A stretch of DNA of 64,000 bases from positions 248,001 to 312,000 of the forward strand of contig NZ_JAALXT010000002.1 of assembly GCF_011634775.1 (NCBI RefSeq), written 5' to 3'. The notes beneath the pieces were generated by a model. It was given only the letters and a program-made list of their open reading frames with translations, ran no database searches and was not told the origin of the DNA. Source of the DNA: Thalassoroseus pseudoceratinae (GTDB taxonomy: Bacteria; Planctomycetota; Planctomycetia; Planctomycetales; Planctomycetaceae). The position numbers and the translations under genes are program-made. This document shows, piece after piece, positions 28,393 through 37,514 of the stretch (positions are counted from its first letter, which is position 1; each line of letters begins with the position of its first letter).

Positions 28393-29361
28393 GTGCGAGA
28401 CATCCGCATTGCGGCGGCTCAATTCGAGCACAAGAACGCTGATCCGTCGTCCAACCTGTCTCGCATCGATGCACTCACTCGGCGAGCCGTTGCGGACGGG
28501 GCGGAGGTCGTCAGTTTTCACGAGTGTTGCATTTCCGCTTACTCGTTCGTGCAGGCGTTCTCGAAATCGGAACTGCTCGAAATCGCGGAACCCGTTCCAG
28601 ACGGCCCGAGTGTGCAAGCGTTGATGGATCTGTCTGGCGATCACGGTGTTCCGTTGCTCGCGGGACTGTTCGAACGCCGACGTGAAGCGAATGGCGAACA
28701 CAACGTCTACAACACCTATGTGTGTGTGAATGGCAATCAACTTGTTGCAAAGTTCAGCAAGTTGCATGCGTTCGTGAATCCGAATCTCTCGTCGGGTTCG
28801 GAATATGTTGTGTTCGATCTGCTAGGGTGTCGATGCAGTATTCTGATCTGCTACGACAACAACCTTATTGAGAACGTGAGAGCGATCACACTGAAGGGGG
28901 CGGAGGTTGTCTTCATGCCCCATGTGACGGGGTGTTTGCCGTCGGTGATGCCGGGGCGGGGTGTTGTCGATCCGGAACTCTGGGCCAACCGTGAACGGGA
29001 CCCGGTCCGTTTGCGACAAGAATTCGACGGTCCCAAGGGGCGTGGTTGGCTCATGCGTTGGCTTCCCGCCCGTGCCTACGATAACGGAATTTACGCCGTC
29101 TTCACCAACCCGATCGGCATGGACGACGGCGAAGTTCGCAACGGCAACGCCATGGTGCTTGATCCATTTGGCGAAGTGATCGCGGAGTGTCACCAACTCG
29201 ATGATGACGTAACGGTTGCCCTTTGCACGTCGGAGAAAATTGATCAGGCGAGCGGCCGTCGCTACATCCGGGCTCGCCGTCCCGACCTGTACGATGAACT
29301 TGTCAAACCCACCAGCGAGCCACCGATCACGCAACCAGGCTGGAAGTTGCGAACGAAGTAG
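28393..29361 (+). CDS. Carbon-nitrogen hydrolase (nitrilase superfamily)
   Basis: A 322-residue amidohydrolase starting at GTG 28393 behind GGAG. The catalytic triad is complete: Glu44 in SFHECCISA, Lys123 in KFSKLHAF, and Cys153 in SILICYDNN. The sandwich ends ARAYDNGIYAVFTNPIG and MVLDPFGEVIAE also match. It probably cleaves an amide or carbamoyl group of a small metabolite; the closest named types are N-carbamoyl-amino-acid hydrolases and amidases, but specificity cannot be read. It follows the ferredoxin by 36 bp. Confidence 0.85.
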   Translation: MRDIRIAAAQFEHKNADPSSNLSRIDALTRRAVADGAEVVSFHECCISAYSFVQAFSKSELLEIAEPVPDGPSVQALMDLSGDHGVPLLAGLFERRREANGEHNVYNTYVCVNGNQLVAKFSKLHAFVNPNLSSGSEYVVFDLLGCRCSILICYDNNLIENVRAITLKGAEVVFMPHVTGCLPSVMPGRGVVDPELWANRERDPVRLRQEFDGPKGRGWLMRWLPARAYDNGIYAVFTNPIGMDDGEVRNGNAMVLDPFGEVIAECHQLDDDVTVALCTSEKIDQASGRRYIRARRPDLYDELVKPTSEPPITQPGWKLRTK

Positions 29362-29505
29362 CCGCATTTTCGGGAATCTGCCGCGATCAAGCGATTTCAC
29401 CGATACCCAATCGGCACACCTTGGTTTGATGACCTGCGGGGCACTTTGCTGGTCGCATCTCCCGCAAGCCTTAGGAACAGAGTCACCGACCGAGAGGGAA
29501 AGCCG

Positions 29506-30750
29506 ATGCGTCTGCTTGTGATGTTGCTTGTTGCATTCTTCGGAGTTCAATCAGTGTTCGCCGAGAATTGGCCCCGGTTTCTCGGGCCGGATGGGCGAGC
29601 AACGAGCGAAGATAGCAAACTTCCCACGAAATGGAGTGAATCGGAAAACCTCAAGTGGAAGGCGGAAATCGGCGCGGGTTCCTCCAGCCCGATTGTCTGG
29701 GAGAACACCGTTTTCGTGACGAGCTACACCGGCACTGGGCAAGATGTCAAACGCACGCTGCACTGCTTTGATCGTGCCACCGGCGACGAAAAATGGACCT
29801 TCGATGTTGCGAATTCGGGACCGGAAGACGCGTATCGCGGTTTCATCAACGAGCATGGCTACGCGAGCAACACGCCCGTGACCGATGGCAAACTCGTCTA
29901 TGTCTTCTTCGGCAAAATGGGCGTCTACGCCGTCGATTTCGAGGGAAATCAAAAATGGGAAGCGCAAGTCGGGAAGCAGTCCAGTAACCGGGAATGGGGG
30001 TCGGGGACGAGTCCGATCCTCTACGACGACATGCTCATCGTCAGTGCCGCCGACGAAGCTCGCGCGATCTTTGCCTATGATAAAACCACCGGCGAAGAGA
30101 AATGGAAAACCGAAGGGTACGGCCTGGAATTGTCGTACAACACGCCGACAATCGATCGTAAACACGGCATCCTCATCGTTGCCGTTCCCGATGAAATTTG
30201 GGGCGTGAATCCAAAGACCGGCAAACTCCGTTGGTTCGCAGAAACGAATTTGGGCGGCAACGTCTCTCCGACCACTATTCTCGATGGCGACAAAATCTAC
30301 GCCTATGGCGGCATTCGTTCCTCCGGCAGTCACGCATTCCCCACCGATGGAAAAGGCGATATCACGAGTCAAGAAATTTGGAACTCCCGCACGAGTTCCT
30401 ATGTGGCGACACCGCTACTGTACGACGGCCATCTCTATTGGTTCGACGATCGTGGCATCGCCTACTGTCAACGGGCGTCCGACGGTGAATTGGTCTACCG
30501 GGAACGCGTGCCAGGACTGTCCAGCGGCGGTCGCCCGGTGTATGCGTCGCCGGTGCGAGCGGGCGATAAAATCTACATCCCCAGCCGATACGACGGCACC
30601 TTCGTCCTGGCTGCAAAACCCAAGTTCGAAGTCCTCGCTCAAAACAAATTCGCCAACGACGACACCGACGCCAGCGGCACCCCCGCCATCAGCAACAACG
30701 AACTGTTCCTACGAACCGGCAAATACCTGTACTGCATCGGCAACAAGTAA
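29506..30750 (+). CDS. Exported PQQ-type beta-propeller protein
   Basis: From ATG 29506 (GAGAGG upstream) this gives 414 residues with a signal peptide ([19 protein letters not shown]). The mature protein starts [13 protein letters not shown], a signature of planctomycete PQQ-like propellers. Blade motifs repeat: [46 protein letters not shown]. It is presumably a periplasmic binding or scaffold protein; nothing shows that it binds pyrroloquinoline quinone. It is convergent with ribBA. Confidence 0.85.
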   Translation: MRLLVMLLVAFFGVQSVFAENWPRFLGPDGRATSEDSKLPTKWSESENLKWKAEIGAGSSSPIVWENTVFVTSYTGTGQDVKRTLHCFDRATGDEKWTFDVANSGPEDAYRGFINEHGYASNTPVTDGKLVYVFFGKMGVYAVDFEGNQKWEAQVGKQSSNREWGSGTSPILYDDMLIVSAADEARAIFAYDKTTGEEKWKTEGYGLELSYNTPTIDRKHGILIVAVPDEIWGVNPKTGKLRWFAETNLGGNVSPTTILDGDKIYAYGGIRSSGSHAFPTDGKGDITSQEIWNSRTSSYVATPLLYDGHLYWFDDRGIAYCQRASDGELVYRERVPGLSSGGRPVYASPVRAGDKIYIPSRYDGTFVLAAKPKFEVLAQNKFANDDTDASGTPAISNNELFLRTGKYLYCIGNK

Positions 30751-30778
30751 GAGTCGCTCGCGAAAGACGTGAACTTCA

Positions 30779-32062
30779 CTACTCCGATTCCGTGACTTCC
30801 TCGGTTGGGAATTGGTGGCCCATTTTGTCGCGTTTGGTGGCTAGGTAGCGTTCGCGGTGGTTGTGGGGTGGAGGCGCGATGAGGGGCACTTGCTCGACGA
30901 CTTCCAAATCCATCCCTGCGAGAGTGAAGGCGTCGGTTTTTTTGGGGTTGTTGGTCAGCAGGCGAATTTTTGTGAGTCCGAGATCTTTGAGGATTTGCAA
31001 GCCGACCATGTAGTCGCGGTGGTCGGCTTGAAAACCGAGCATTTCGTTAGCTTCAACGGTATCTCGGCCTTGGTCTTGGAGTTGGTACGCCTTGAGTTTG
31101 GCCATCAAACCAATACCACGTCCCTCCTGCGGTAGGTACACAATGGCCCCGCTGCCTTGCTCGTGAATGGCTTTCATCGCCAGGTGGAGTTGGTCGCCGC
31201 AATCGCATCGCAGGGAATCGAGCAAATCGCCGGTGAAACATGAGGAGTGCATTCGCACGAGGGGTGGTTTTTCGGCGTTCTTCAAATCGCCCCAAACGAT
31301 CGCCAACGGTTCCTGCGATTCATGCGCGACACGGTAACCGATCAGGTTGGGATCGCCGTAGTGACCAGTGGGAATGACGACTTCTGCTTCCCGATGAATG
31401 AGTTGTTCTCGCACGCGACGGTAGCGGATGAGTTCCTCAATCGAAATGATCGGAATGTCGTGTTCGGCACCGATTTCCTGCAGTTCATCGAAATCCGCCA
31501 TGCCACGACCGGATCGACTGCAAATTTCGATCAAACATCCGACCGGCTTCAACCCCGCCAATCGCATTAAATCGACGGTCGCTTCGGTGTGCCCGGCTCG
31601 TCTCAACACACCACCTTCTTTGGCGAGCAGCGGGCTGACGTGTCCGGGGCGAAGAAATTCTGCCGGCGTGCTGTTCGGGTCTGCGAGTTTCTGGACGGTC
31701 AGCGCTCGACTTTCCGGACTCACGCCGGTGCCGGCATCTCGGTGATCAATCGGCACCAAAAACGGTGTGCTGTGAGGAGCGGTGTTTTGCTCTTGCTGCA
31801 CCATGGGGGTGAGATGCAATCGGTCCGCAACTTCTTGCGACATCGGTGTGCAGAACACGCCCATGCCGTGCGACAACATGAAATGCACCATCTCCGGGGT
31901 GACGTTCTCGGCGGCACAGACGAAATCGCCTTCGTTCTCGCGTTCGGCCGCATCGACCACAATCACCATTTTCCCCGCGCGCAACGACTCCACGGCTTTT
32001 TCGACCATATTAAATTCGCTGCGTTTTGCATCCGTCATGATTTTGGTGTCCTCAAACGCCAT
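30779..32062 (-). CDS. ribBA: Bifunctional riboflavin biosynthesis protein RibBA
   Basis: This 427-residue protein joins two enzymes of riboflavin synthesis. Residues 1 to about 210 are 3,4-dihydroxy-2-butanone-4-phosphate synthase, with the VDAAERENEGDFV block and the HMLSHGMGVFCTPMS-like region. The C-terminal half is GTP cyclohydrolase II: the zinc cysteines lie in CFTGDLLDSLRCDCGDQL, and YLPQEGRGIGLMAKLKAYQLQ is intact. The start at 32062 is used; the ATG at 32035 is an alternative. I saw no FMN riboswitch in the 220 bp upstream. It is divergent from pepP. Confidence 0.96.
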   Translation of the reverse strand: MAFEDTKIMTDAKRSEFNMVEKAVESLRAGKMVIVVDAAERENEGDFVCAAENVTPEMVHFMLSHGMGVFCTPMSQEVADRLHLTPMVQQEQNTAPHSTPFLVPIDHRDAGTGVSPESRALTVQKLADPNSTPAEFLRPGHVSPLLAKEGGVLRRAGHTEATVDLMRLAGLKPVGCLIEICSRSGRGMADFDELQEIGAEHDIPIISIEELIRYRRVREQLIHREAEVVIPTGHYGDPNLIGYRVAHESQEPLAIVWGDLKNAEKPPLVRMHSSCFTGDLLDSLRCDCGDQLHLAMKAIHEQGSGAIVYLPQEGRGIGLMAKLKAYQLQDQGRDTVEANEMLGFQADHRDYMVGLQILKDLGLTKIRLLTNNPKKTDAFTLAGMDLEVVEQVPLIAPPPHNHRERYLATKRDKMGHQFPTEEVTESE

Positions 32063-32282
32063 CAGAATCGCTGGCGGCTATGTTTCGACCACGCTCCCCC
32101 AGCAGAAGCCAAATAGATTGGCTTCCACCTCATTATTAGAAGATGGGCAACGCGGTGACCAGTCGGCTGGCGGTTTGAACGGAAAAACTCGCCGAAGTCG
32201 GTAGCGAGACACAGGAAAACTTTCGTAGGATCACCCGACCGAACTCATCAACCGTGGACACGACACACTTCGAAGGGCCGAA

Positions 32283-33386
32283 ATGGCAACGGATCGGTAT
32301 CAAAAACGTCGCGACAAACTTTTGCGAGCATTGCGGAAGGCGGATGCTCCTCGACTCTTGGTCACGAACGAAACCAATGTGTCGTATCTGACAGGCTTCA
32401 CCGGCGACTCATCGACTTTGCTCGTCGATCGCGATCGGACAATACTCGTCAGCGATACCCGCTACGAAACCCAAATTTTGGATGAGTGCCCGGGGTTGGA
32501 AACGGTGATCCGTACCAATCGGGAAAAAATGACCGACAAACTCGGGGAGTTGGTCGGCAAATTGGGGTGGACGTCCCTCGGTTTCGAGAGTGATGCGATG
32601 ACGTTCGCTCAATATTCCGCCTTCGACGAGGCTACGGAATCAACCGATTTGGTGCCGCTCACGGGGTTGGTCGAAGAACTTCGAGCCATCAAGGACGCCC
32701 AGGAAATTAAGGAAATTCGACGTGCGGTCCTATTGGCCGAACGCGGTTTCGATGCCCTTAAAGCTACGCTGCGACCGGGAGCCACCGAGTTGGAAGTGGC
32801 ACACGATTTGGAACATACGGTCCGACGACTCGGTTCGCCGGGGCTGGCGTTCCCACCGATTGTCGGCGTTGGCGCAACGGCGGCGTTGCCTCATGCACAT
32901 CCGGGAACACAGCAGATCAGTGAAGCGGGCTTCGTGCTCGTCGATTGGGGGGCGACTGCTCCGAGTGGCTATCGAAGTGACTTGACGCGAGTTTTGGTGA
33001 CCGGTAAAGTTCCGGCGAAACTGCGGAAGATCTACCAGGTCGTTTTAGAAGCCCAACTTCAGGCCATCGAAGCGATTCGACCGGGAGTCCCGTGCCACGA
33101 AGTGGACGCGGCAGCCCGAAATGTGATCGAAAACGCCGGTTTTGGTTCTCGGTTTGGTCATGGATTAGGTCACGGCATCGGCTTGGACATCCATGAATCA
33201 CCGCGAATGTCACCGGTTGAGAAAGCGGAATTAAAACCGGGCATGGTGATTACCGTTGAGCCGGGAATTTACATCCCACACTGGGGTGGAGTGCGGATCG
33301 AAGACGACGTACTCGTCACGAAAGACGGCTACGAAGTGTTGACGTCCGTTCCCAAACAGTGGGATGAGGCGGTTGTGGCTCTGTAA
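32283..33386 (+). CDS. pepP: Xaa-Pro aminopeptidase (M24B)
   Basis: A 367-residue metallopeptidase. The N-terminal creatinase domain starts APRLLVTNETNVSYLTGFTGD, and the C-terminal pita-bread domain carries the metal ligands: Asp in LVDWGATAPSGYRSDLTR, His in GHGLGHGIGLDIHE, Glu in VITVEPGIYIP, and the last Glu in GVRIEDDVLVT. It removes N-terminal residues preceding proline. The gene leads the pepP-accB-accC run, 40 bp before accB, an order also found in Firmicutes. Confidence 0.92.
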   Translation: MATDRYQKRRDKLLRALRKADAPRLLVTNETNVSYLTGFTGDSSTLLVDRDRTILVSDTRYETQILDECPGLETVIRTNREKMTDKLGELVGKLGWTSLGFESDAMTFAQYSAFDEATESTDLVPLTGLVEELRAIKDAQEIKEIRRAVLLAERGFDALKATLRPGATELEVAHDLEHTVRRLGSPGLAFPPIVGVGATAALPHAHPGTQQISEAGFVLVDWGATAPSGYRSDLTRVLVTGKVPAKLRKIYQVVLEAQLQAIEAIRPGVPCHEVDAAARNVIENAGFGSRFGHGLGHGIGLDIHESPRMSPVEKAELKPGMVITVEPGIYIPHWGGVRIEDDVLVTKDGYEVLTSVPKQWDEAVVAL

Positions 33387-33426
33387 TCATCAGGCAGCGG
33401 AAAACGAGAGTCAAAGAGGCAGAAAA

Positions 33427-33939
33427 ATGGATCAGGAGCACAACGACTCGCCACAGGCTTCGGAAAGCGGTTCGTTCGATCTCGATAAACTCCGAGAGTT
33501 GGTCGAGATGATGGAAAAGCACGAACTGACAGAAGTTTCGCTCCGACGTGGTCGAGAACGCTGGCATCTCAAGCGGGGACCGCAAGAGGTCTACCAGACG
33601 ACACCGGCTGCGTTTGCAACACCAGCTCCCGCACCAGCGGCACCTGCACCGACACCGGCAGCCAGTGCGCCCGCAGCAGGGGAAGCCGAACCGGCGAAAC
33701 CTGGCATGGTCATCAAGGCGGAAGCCGTCGGAACCTTCTACACGGCTGCCTCACCGGATGACCCACCGTTCGTGCAAGTTGGCTCGCGGGTCGAACCGGA
33801 TACCACGGTTTGTCTTATCGAAGCCATGAAGGTGTTCAATCAAATTCCAGCAGGCCTCAGCGGGACCATCGCAGAGGTTCTCGTCGAGAACGGCGAAGCT
33901 GTCGAATACGGAACACCCCTGTTCCGAGTCACCCCGTAA
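33427..33939 (+). CDS. accB: Acetyl-CoA carboxylase biotin carboxyl carrier protein
   Basis: From ATG 33427 (AGAGG upstream) this gives 170 residues. The N-terminal 60 residues are the usual AccB helix region, followed by an Ala/Pro-rich linker at 61-92 and a C-terminal biotinyl domain. The biotinylated lysine is Lys135 in VCLIEAMKVFNQI. It carries the carboxyl group between AccC and the carboxyltransferase for malonyl-CoA synthesis. It lies 53 bp before accC. Confidence 0.96.
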   Translation: MDQEHNDSPQASESGSFDLDKLRELVEMMEKHELTEVSLRRGRERWHLKRGPQEVYQTTPAAFATPAPAPAAPAPTPAASAPAAGEAEPAKPGMVIKAEAVGTFYTAASPDDPPFVQVGSRVEPDTTVCLIEAMKVFNQIPAGLSGTIAEVLVENGEAVEYGTPLFRVTP

Positions 33940-33992
33940 CCCTGTGACTGTCCGCGAAATTCCAGAGCCGCGACCGACGTCGTCGAGAAATC

Positions 33993-35336
33993 ATGTTCCA
34001 ACGCATTTTGGTGGCCAACCGAGGCGAAATCGCCCTGCGAATCATTCGAGCCTGTCGTGAGATGGGCATCGAAACCGTTGCGGTCTACAGTGAAGGCGAT
34101 CGCGACGCGCACTATCTGAGTTTGGCGAACGAGGCTTATTGCATCGGCCCGGCGTCCGCATCGGACAGCTACTTGAACATCAAGCAGATCATTTCGGCCG
34201 CCGAGGTCGGAAATGTCCAGGCGATCCACCCCGGGTACGGGTTTCTTTCCGAGAATGCCCACTTTGCGGAAGTCTGCCGGGATTGCAAAATTGCCTTCAT
34301 CGGACCACCGCACGAAGCGATGGCCAAACTTGGTGATAAAGTCACCGCGCGGGAAATCGCGGAGTCAGCGAACGTCCACACCGTGCCGGGTAGCGATGGC
34401 CTTCTGACGACTGAGCAAGAAGCATTGGAGACGGCGGAGCGGATTGGTTATCCGGTCTTGATCAAAGCCACCGCTGGTGGTGGTGGGAAGGGCATGCGAG
34501 TTGCCCGGAACGATATCAGCTTGAAAGCCGGTGTGAAGCAAGCCGCACAGGAAGCGGAAAAGGCGTTCAAAAACGCCGGTGTTTATCTCGAAAAATACAT
34601 CGAGCGTCCGCGTCACGTCGAAGTCCAGATTCTGGCCGACCAACATGGGAATGCGGTTCACCTCTGGGAACGTGATTGTTCCTTGCAGCGGAAGCACCAA
34701 AAACTCGTTGAAGAATCACCCGCACCGAATCTGCCGTTGGCCGTCCGACAAGATATCTGCAAGTCCGCCGTTCGGTTGGTTCAAACGGCCGGTTACTACA
34801 ATGCGGGAACCGTCGAGTTCCTCGTCGACCAAGACAACCAATATTACTTCATCGAAGTGAATGCCCGGATTCAAGTCGAACACCCGGTGACGGAGCAAGT
34901 CACGGGAATCGACCTAATCAAACAGCAGATTCGAGTGGCCGCCGGTGAGGAATTGTCCCTGCGTCAACGTGATATCGAGTGCAACGGATCGGCTATCGAA
35001 GTTCGGATCAATGCCGAAGATCCCGACAACGACTTCCGTGGCTCACCAGGACGAATCACCAAACTCCGTTTGCCAGGTGGGCCCGGTGTTCGGTTTGATT
35101 CCCATGTCCACGAGGGATATTTCGTCCCGCCGTACTACGATTCGATGATCGGCAAACTCATCGTGCACCGAGAGAGCCGAGCCGAATCCATTGCTTGCAT
35201 GCGTCGTGCCCTCGACGAATTCGAAATCGAAGGCATCAAGACGACCATTCCACTACTGCGGAAAATCTTCAATCACTCCGCATTCAGCGATTTCCAGGTC
35301 GATACCACGTTTATCGAACGCACCTGGATGAGCTGA
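33993..35336 (+). CDS. accC: Acetyl-CoA carboxylase biotin carboxylase subunit
   Basis: This 447-residue ATP-grasp enzyme carboxylates the biotin of AccB. It opens [20 protein letters not shown]. The ATP-binding loop is [16 protein letters not shown] near residue 160, [17 protein letters not shown] follows, and [16 protein letters not shown] near 290 carries the catalytic Glu and Arg. Length matches the family (about 450). The carboxyltransferase subunits are not in this window. Confidence 0.97.
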   Translation: MFQRILVANRGEIALRIIRACREMGIETVAVYSEGDRDAHYLSLANEAYCIGPASASDSYLNIKQIISAAEVGNVQAIHPGYGFLSENAHFAEVCRDCKIAFIGPPHEAMAKLGDKVTAREIAESANVHTVPGSDGLLTTEQEALETAERIGYPVLIKATAGGGGKGMRVARNDISLKAGVKQAAQEAEKAFKNAGVYLEKYIERPRHVEVQILADQHGNAVHLWERDCSLQRKHQKLVEESPAPNLPLAVRQDICKSAVRLVQTAGYYNAGTVEFLVDQDNQYYFIEVNARIQVEHPVTEQVTGIDLIKQQIRVAAGEELSLRQRDIECNGSAIEVRINAEDPDNDFRGSPGRITKLRLPGGPGVRFDSHVHEGYFVPPYYDSMIGKLIVHRESRAESIACMRRALDEFEIEGIKTTIPLLRKIFNHSAFSDFQVDTTFIERTWMS

Positions 35337-35376
35337 TCGGGCGACGGTTCAAGTCGGAAGAATACGGGCTTGTGTT

Positions 35377-35400
35377 CGCGGAATCGCTTCGGATTCCGCG
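35377..35400 (+). terminator. Perfect hairpin after accC
   Basis: A perfect 9-bp stem (CGCGGAATC at 35377-35385, GATTCCGCG at 35392-35400) with a 6-nt loop containing TTCG lies about 40 bp after the accC stop. It lacks a T-run, so it may be a Rho-type or stabilising hairpin. A second 8-bp hairpin (CATGATTG / CAATCATG, 35571-35591) lies further on, before the next gene. Confidence 0.45.
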
Positions 35401-35621
35401 GAAAGACTTACAACGGGCGAGACTCGTCTGCGCTGATCCTCGCATGTGGTGATTGCCTCGACGTACAAACGTCCGGGAATTCTTTTCAAACAACATCGAG
35501 ACTCGGATTGCCAGAGGTCGGAAACTTGTTATCCTGAACCTCAGAGGCCCGCGATGGATTGTGCGACCTCCATGATTGTGAACCAATCATGCATTGATCC
35601 TCCTGACTCAGACAACTGCCC

Positions 35622-36032
35622 ATGCCCACCACCAGTAAGTCTCGCCAGGCGACCGCACGGTTTCGTTACCATCACAATGCCTACCGGTTTCTGTTCTCGG
35701 CACTCCGTCATGTTCAAGACGAACGCCAAGACGACCTCGGGCTGGAATCGAGCGACGACTCTGACGATGCCCACGTCACCGGCCAGGAATTGCTGGAAGG
35801 TGTACGAGAGTTGGCTCTCTTGGAGTTCGGTTGCTTGGCCACCACAGTGTTTCGACGCTGGGGCGTGACGTGCACGGAAGACTTCGGCAAGATGGTTTTC
35901 GAAATGGTCGATCGCGGTGAAATGCGGAAGACTGAACAAGACTGCATCGAAGACTTCATCGATGTCTACGATTTTGAAACTGCGTTGGATCAGGGGTATC
36001 GGATCGACGCCAGCCAGGCGTTCAAGCGGTGA
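35622..36032 (+). CDS. Minf_1886-like family protein
   Basis: A 136-residue soluble protein with the look of the uncharacterised Minf_1886 family, found in planctomycetes and Verrucomicrobia. Typical segments are YHHNAYRFLFSALRHVQ, HVTGQELLEGVRELALLEFG, and WGVTCTEDFGKMVFEMVD, with DFIDVYDFETALDQGYRI near the end. Conserved acidic and aromatic residues suggest a small globular fold, but no activity is known. The stop overlaps the start of the next gene by 4 bp. Confidence 0.65.
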   Translation: MPTTSKSRQATARFRYHHNAYRFLFSALRHVQDERQDDLGLESSDDSDDAHVTGQELLEGVRELALLEFGCLATTVFRRWGVTCTEDFGKMVFEMVDRGEMRKTEQDCIEDFIDVYDFETALDQGYRIDASQAFKR

Positions 36033-36538
36033 ACTCGGAAAGTCGGGCCACGCCGAAAACAACCGATTCTACCGCTGAAACCAACGTGGTCACGATCGAT
36101 GCCGTCACCGACATCAAACACCGCCGCTGCTTATTTGCGGCAGTGGCTTTCGGGGCCATTTGGTTGACCGCGCTCGCCGTTCTTGCATGGCAGACCGCGA
36201 ATCCGGTGACCGTCAACCAAGGGCAGATTCTGCGGTCGACGAGAATCGTGATTGGTACTCTCGACGAAGATCGTGGATTGCTCATTGTCGAGGAAGAACG
36301 AATCGATAATGAGGCATTCCCACCGAATGTCGTGGTCACGAATCTCGACCAAACCCGACTGAAATCTGGTGAGCGTTATATTGTGCCGCTCCAACGAGAC
36401 ACCGGAAAATCTGGCAGCCCATCCAAACCGGCCTGGGAAGTCACACCGAGTCAACTGCCGACCCAAGAACCGCTGGTCTACCCAGCCACTGAAGATGCGT
36501 TGAACCAACTCGAACGCATCTTGCAAGACGCCCGGTAG
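36029..36538 (+). CDS. Single-pass membrane protein of unknown function
   Basis: The 169-residue product starts at GTG 36029, which overlaps the previous stop as GTGA, so it is translationally coupled. One membrane helix (LFAAVAFGAIWLTALAVLAW, residues 35-54) separates a short N-terminal tail from a mostly beta, apparently extracytoplasmic C-terminal part (TRIVIGTLDEDRGLLIVEEE). No domain is recognised. The coupling to the Minf_1886-like gene suggests a shared process. Confidence 0.6.
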   Translation: MNSESRATPKTTDSTAETNVVTIDAVTDIKHRRCLFAAVAFGAIWLTALAVLAWQTANPVTVNQGQILRSTRIVIGTLDEDRGLLIVEEERIDNEAFPPNVVVTNLDQTRLKSGERYIVPLQRDTGKSGSPSKPAWEVTPSQLPTQEPLVYPATEDALNQLERILQDAR

Positions 36539-36584
36539 GACGTCACGCGGGTTCTGAATCGGTCACGCCGAAGCCCGCGACGAT

Positions 36585-36596
36585 GACATGGTCTAG
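36585..36596 (+). repeat. 12-bp direct repeat flanking the left side of repeat copy 2
   Basis: GACATGGTCTAG here is repeated exactly at 36686-36697, at the right end of repeat copy 2, giving a 101-bp period. The left flank of copy 1 does not carry it. Confidence 0.7.
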
Positions 36597-36603
36597 CAGT
36601 CTT

Positions 36604-36698
36604 GAGCGCGTTTACCGTATGTGTAGCGTCTTAGGACGGGTTTTTCCCACGGAACACATAGCGCCCCCCCGCTACATTGAAACTAGACATGGTCTAGT
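36604..36698. repeat. 95-bp structured dispersed repeat, copy 2
   Basis: This matches 3648-3741 with four substitutions and one extra C. It keeps the TGTAGCG/CGCTACA inverted repeat, the GGG-TTTTT-CCC hairpin and the terminal palindrome CTAGACATGGTCTAG (36683-36697). As in copy 1, that palindrome supplies the last codons and TAG stop of a minus-strand gene, here at 36683-37231. Confidence 0.85.
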
Positions 36699-37231
36699 TC
36701 GTATAACGACTGGGTTTTCACGACGGCCAAGCTATCGGGGAAGGTGTGGAACGCATGGACCAAGAGGCTGTCCTGCGTGGCGTCGATTCGCATGAGGCTC
36801 ATCGGCAGCGGACCAAAACGGGGGTTCGTCGCGAAGGCACACGCCAAGTCAGCCGTGCGAAGATCGTGCGCTAGTTCATCGTGACAACGTTCATAGACGT
36901 TGGATTCGAGACGTTCGAGCTGAAAACTCGCATCGTAGCGCACATCTTCAAATCGTTGTGATTCGTGTTGGCAGCCCTGGATACGTCGTTCGACCCGCCG
37001 CCGATGCAATGGCAACATTTGTTGACGAGTCGCAATCACTTCCGTCAAACACTCCCGGCCATGCCGAAAGCTGATGACGTGTCCGGCTTCCCACAAGCGA
37101 AATTCCGCCGTGTAGTTCTCTCGCTCAATGCGAAGTTCCGCCGTCACCTGGAAAAGCTCCGGATGAACAGAACGCTCGTACATTTGAAATGTGAGATCGG
37201 CAACGTCCGGCCGAGCAACTTCAACCGTCAT
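36683..37231 (-). CDS. Hypothetical protein, possibly DUF2617-like
   Basis: A 182-residue soluble protein, rich in Arg and Glu. Segments such as DLTFQMYERSVHPELFQVTAEL and WEAGHVISFRHGRECLTEVI recall the DUF2617 family, but I am not certain. Its last four codons and stop (Leu-Asp-His-Val-TAG) lie in the terminal palindrome of the repeat, which suggests that the original C-terminus was replaced or extended when the repeat arrived. Confidence 0.55.
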   Translation of the reverse strand: MTVEVARPDVADLTFQMYERSVHPELFQVTAELRIERENYTAEFRLWEAGHVISFRHGRECLTEVIATRQQMLPLHRRRVERRIQGCQHESQRFEDVRYDASFQLERLESNVYERCHDELAHDLRTADLACAFATNPRFGPLPMSLMRIDATQDSLLVHAFHTFPDSLAVVKTQSLYELDHV

Positions 37232-37514
37232 TCGGAGCGCCCAATTATTGAAGTATCGAGGAATGGAACAATTTCGTGTTCGAAGGTGGATTATACTTCT
37301 CCACCGTCGTGTGAGGGAAGATCCGAATTCTCGTGAATTGGCGGTTTATGAGGATTGAGAATTTCCCTCAGTTCACCCCTTGCGTCTGCTTGCACAATTG
37401 TTCTTGTCGGGCGACGCGAAAGAATTTGCTCTCCCTCCAATTCCCCGAACCAGGTACAACTCACTCACGCGTTCGATTGACCAGCATCCGTCCCCTCTGA
37501 CGAGCGATCGACCC

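Noticed and set aside
29551-30372. 273-aa minus-strand frame opposite the PQQ propeller
   Set aside because: Antisense shadow; the propeller has signal peptide and repeated blades.
32063-32282. Possible FMN riboswitch upstream of ribBA
   Set aside because: The conserved blocks of the FMN aptamer are not visible in the 220 bp upstream.
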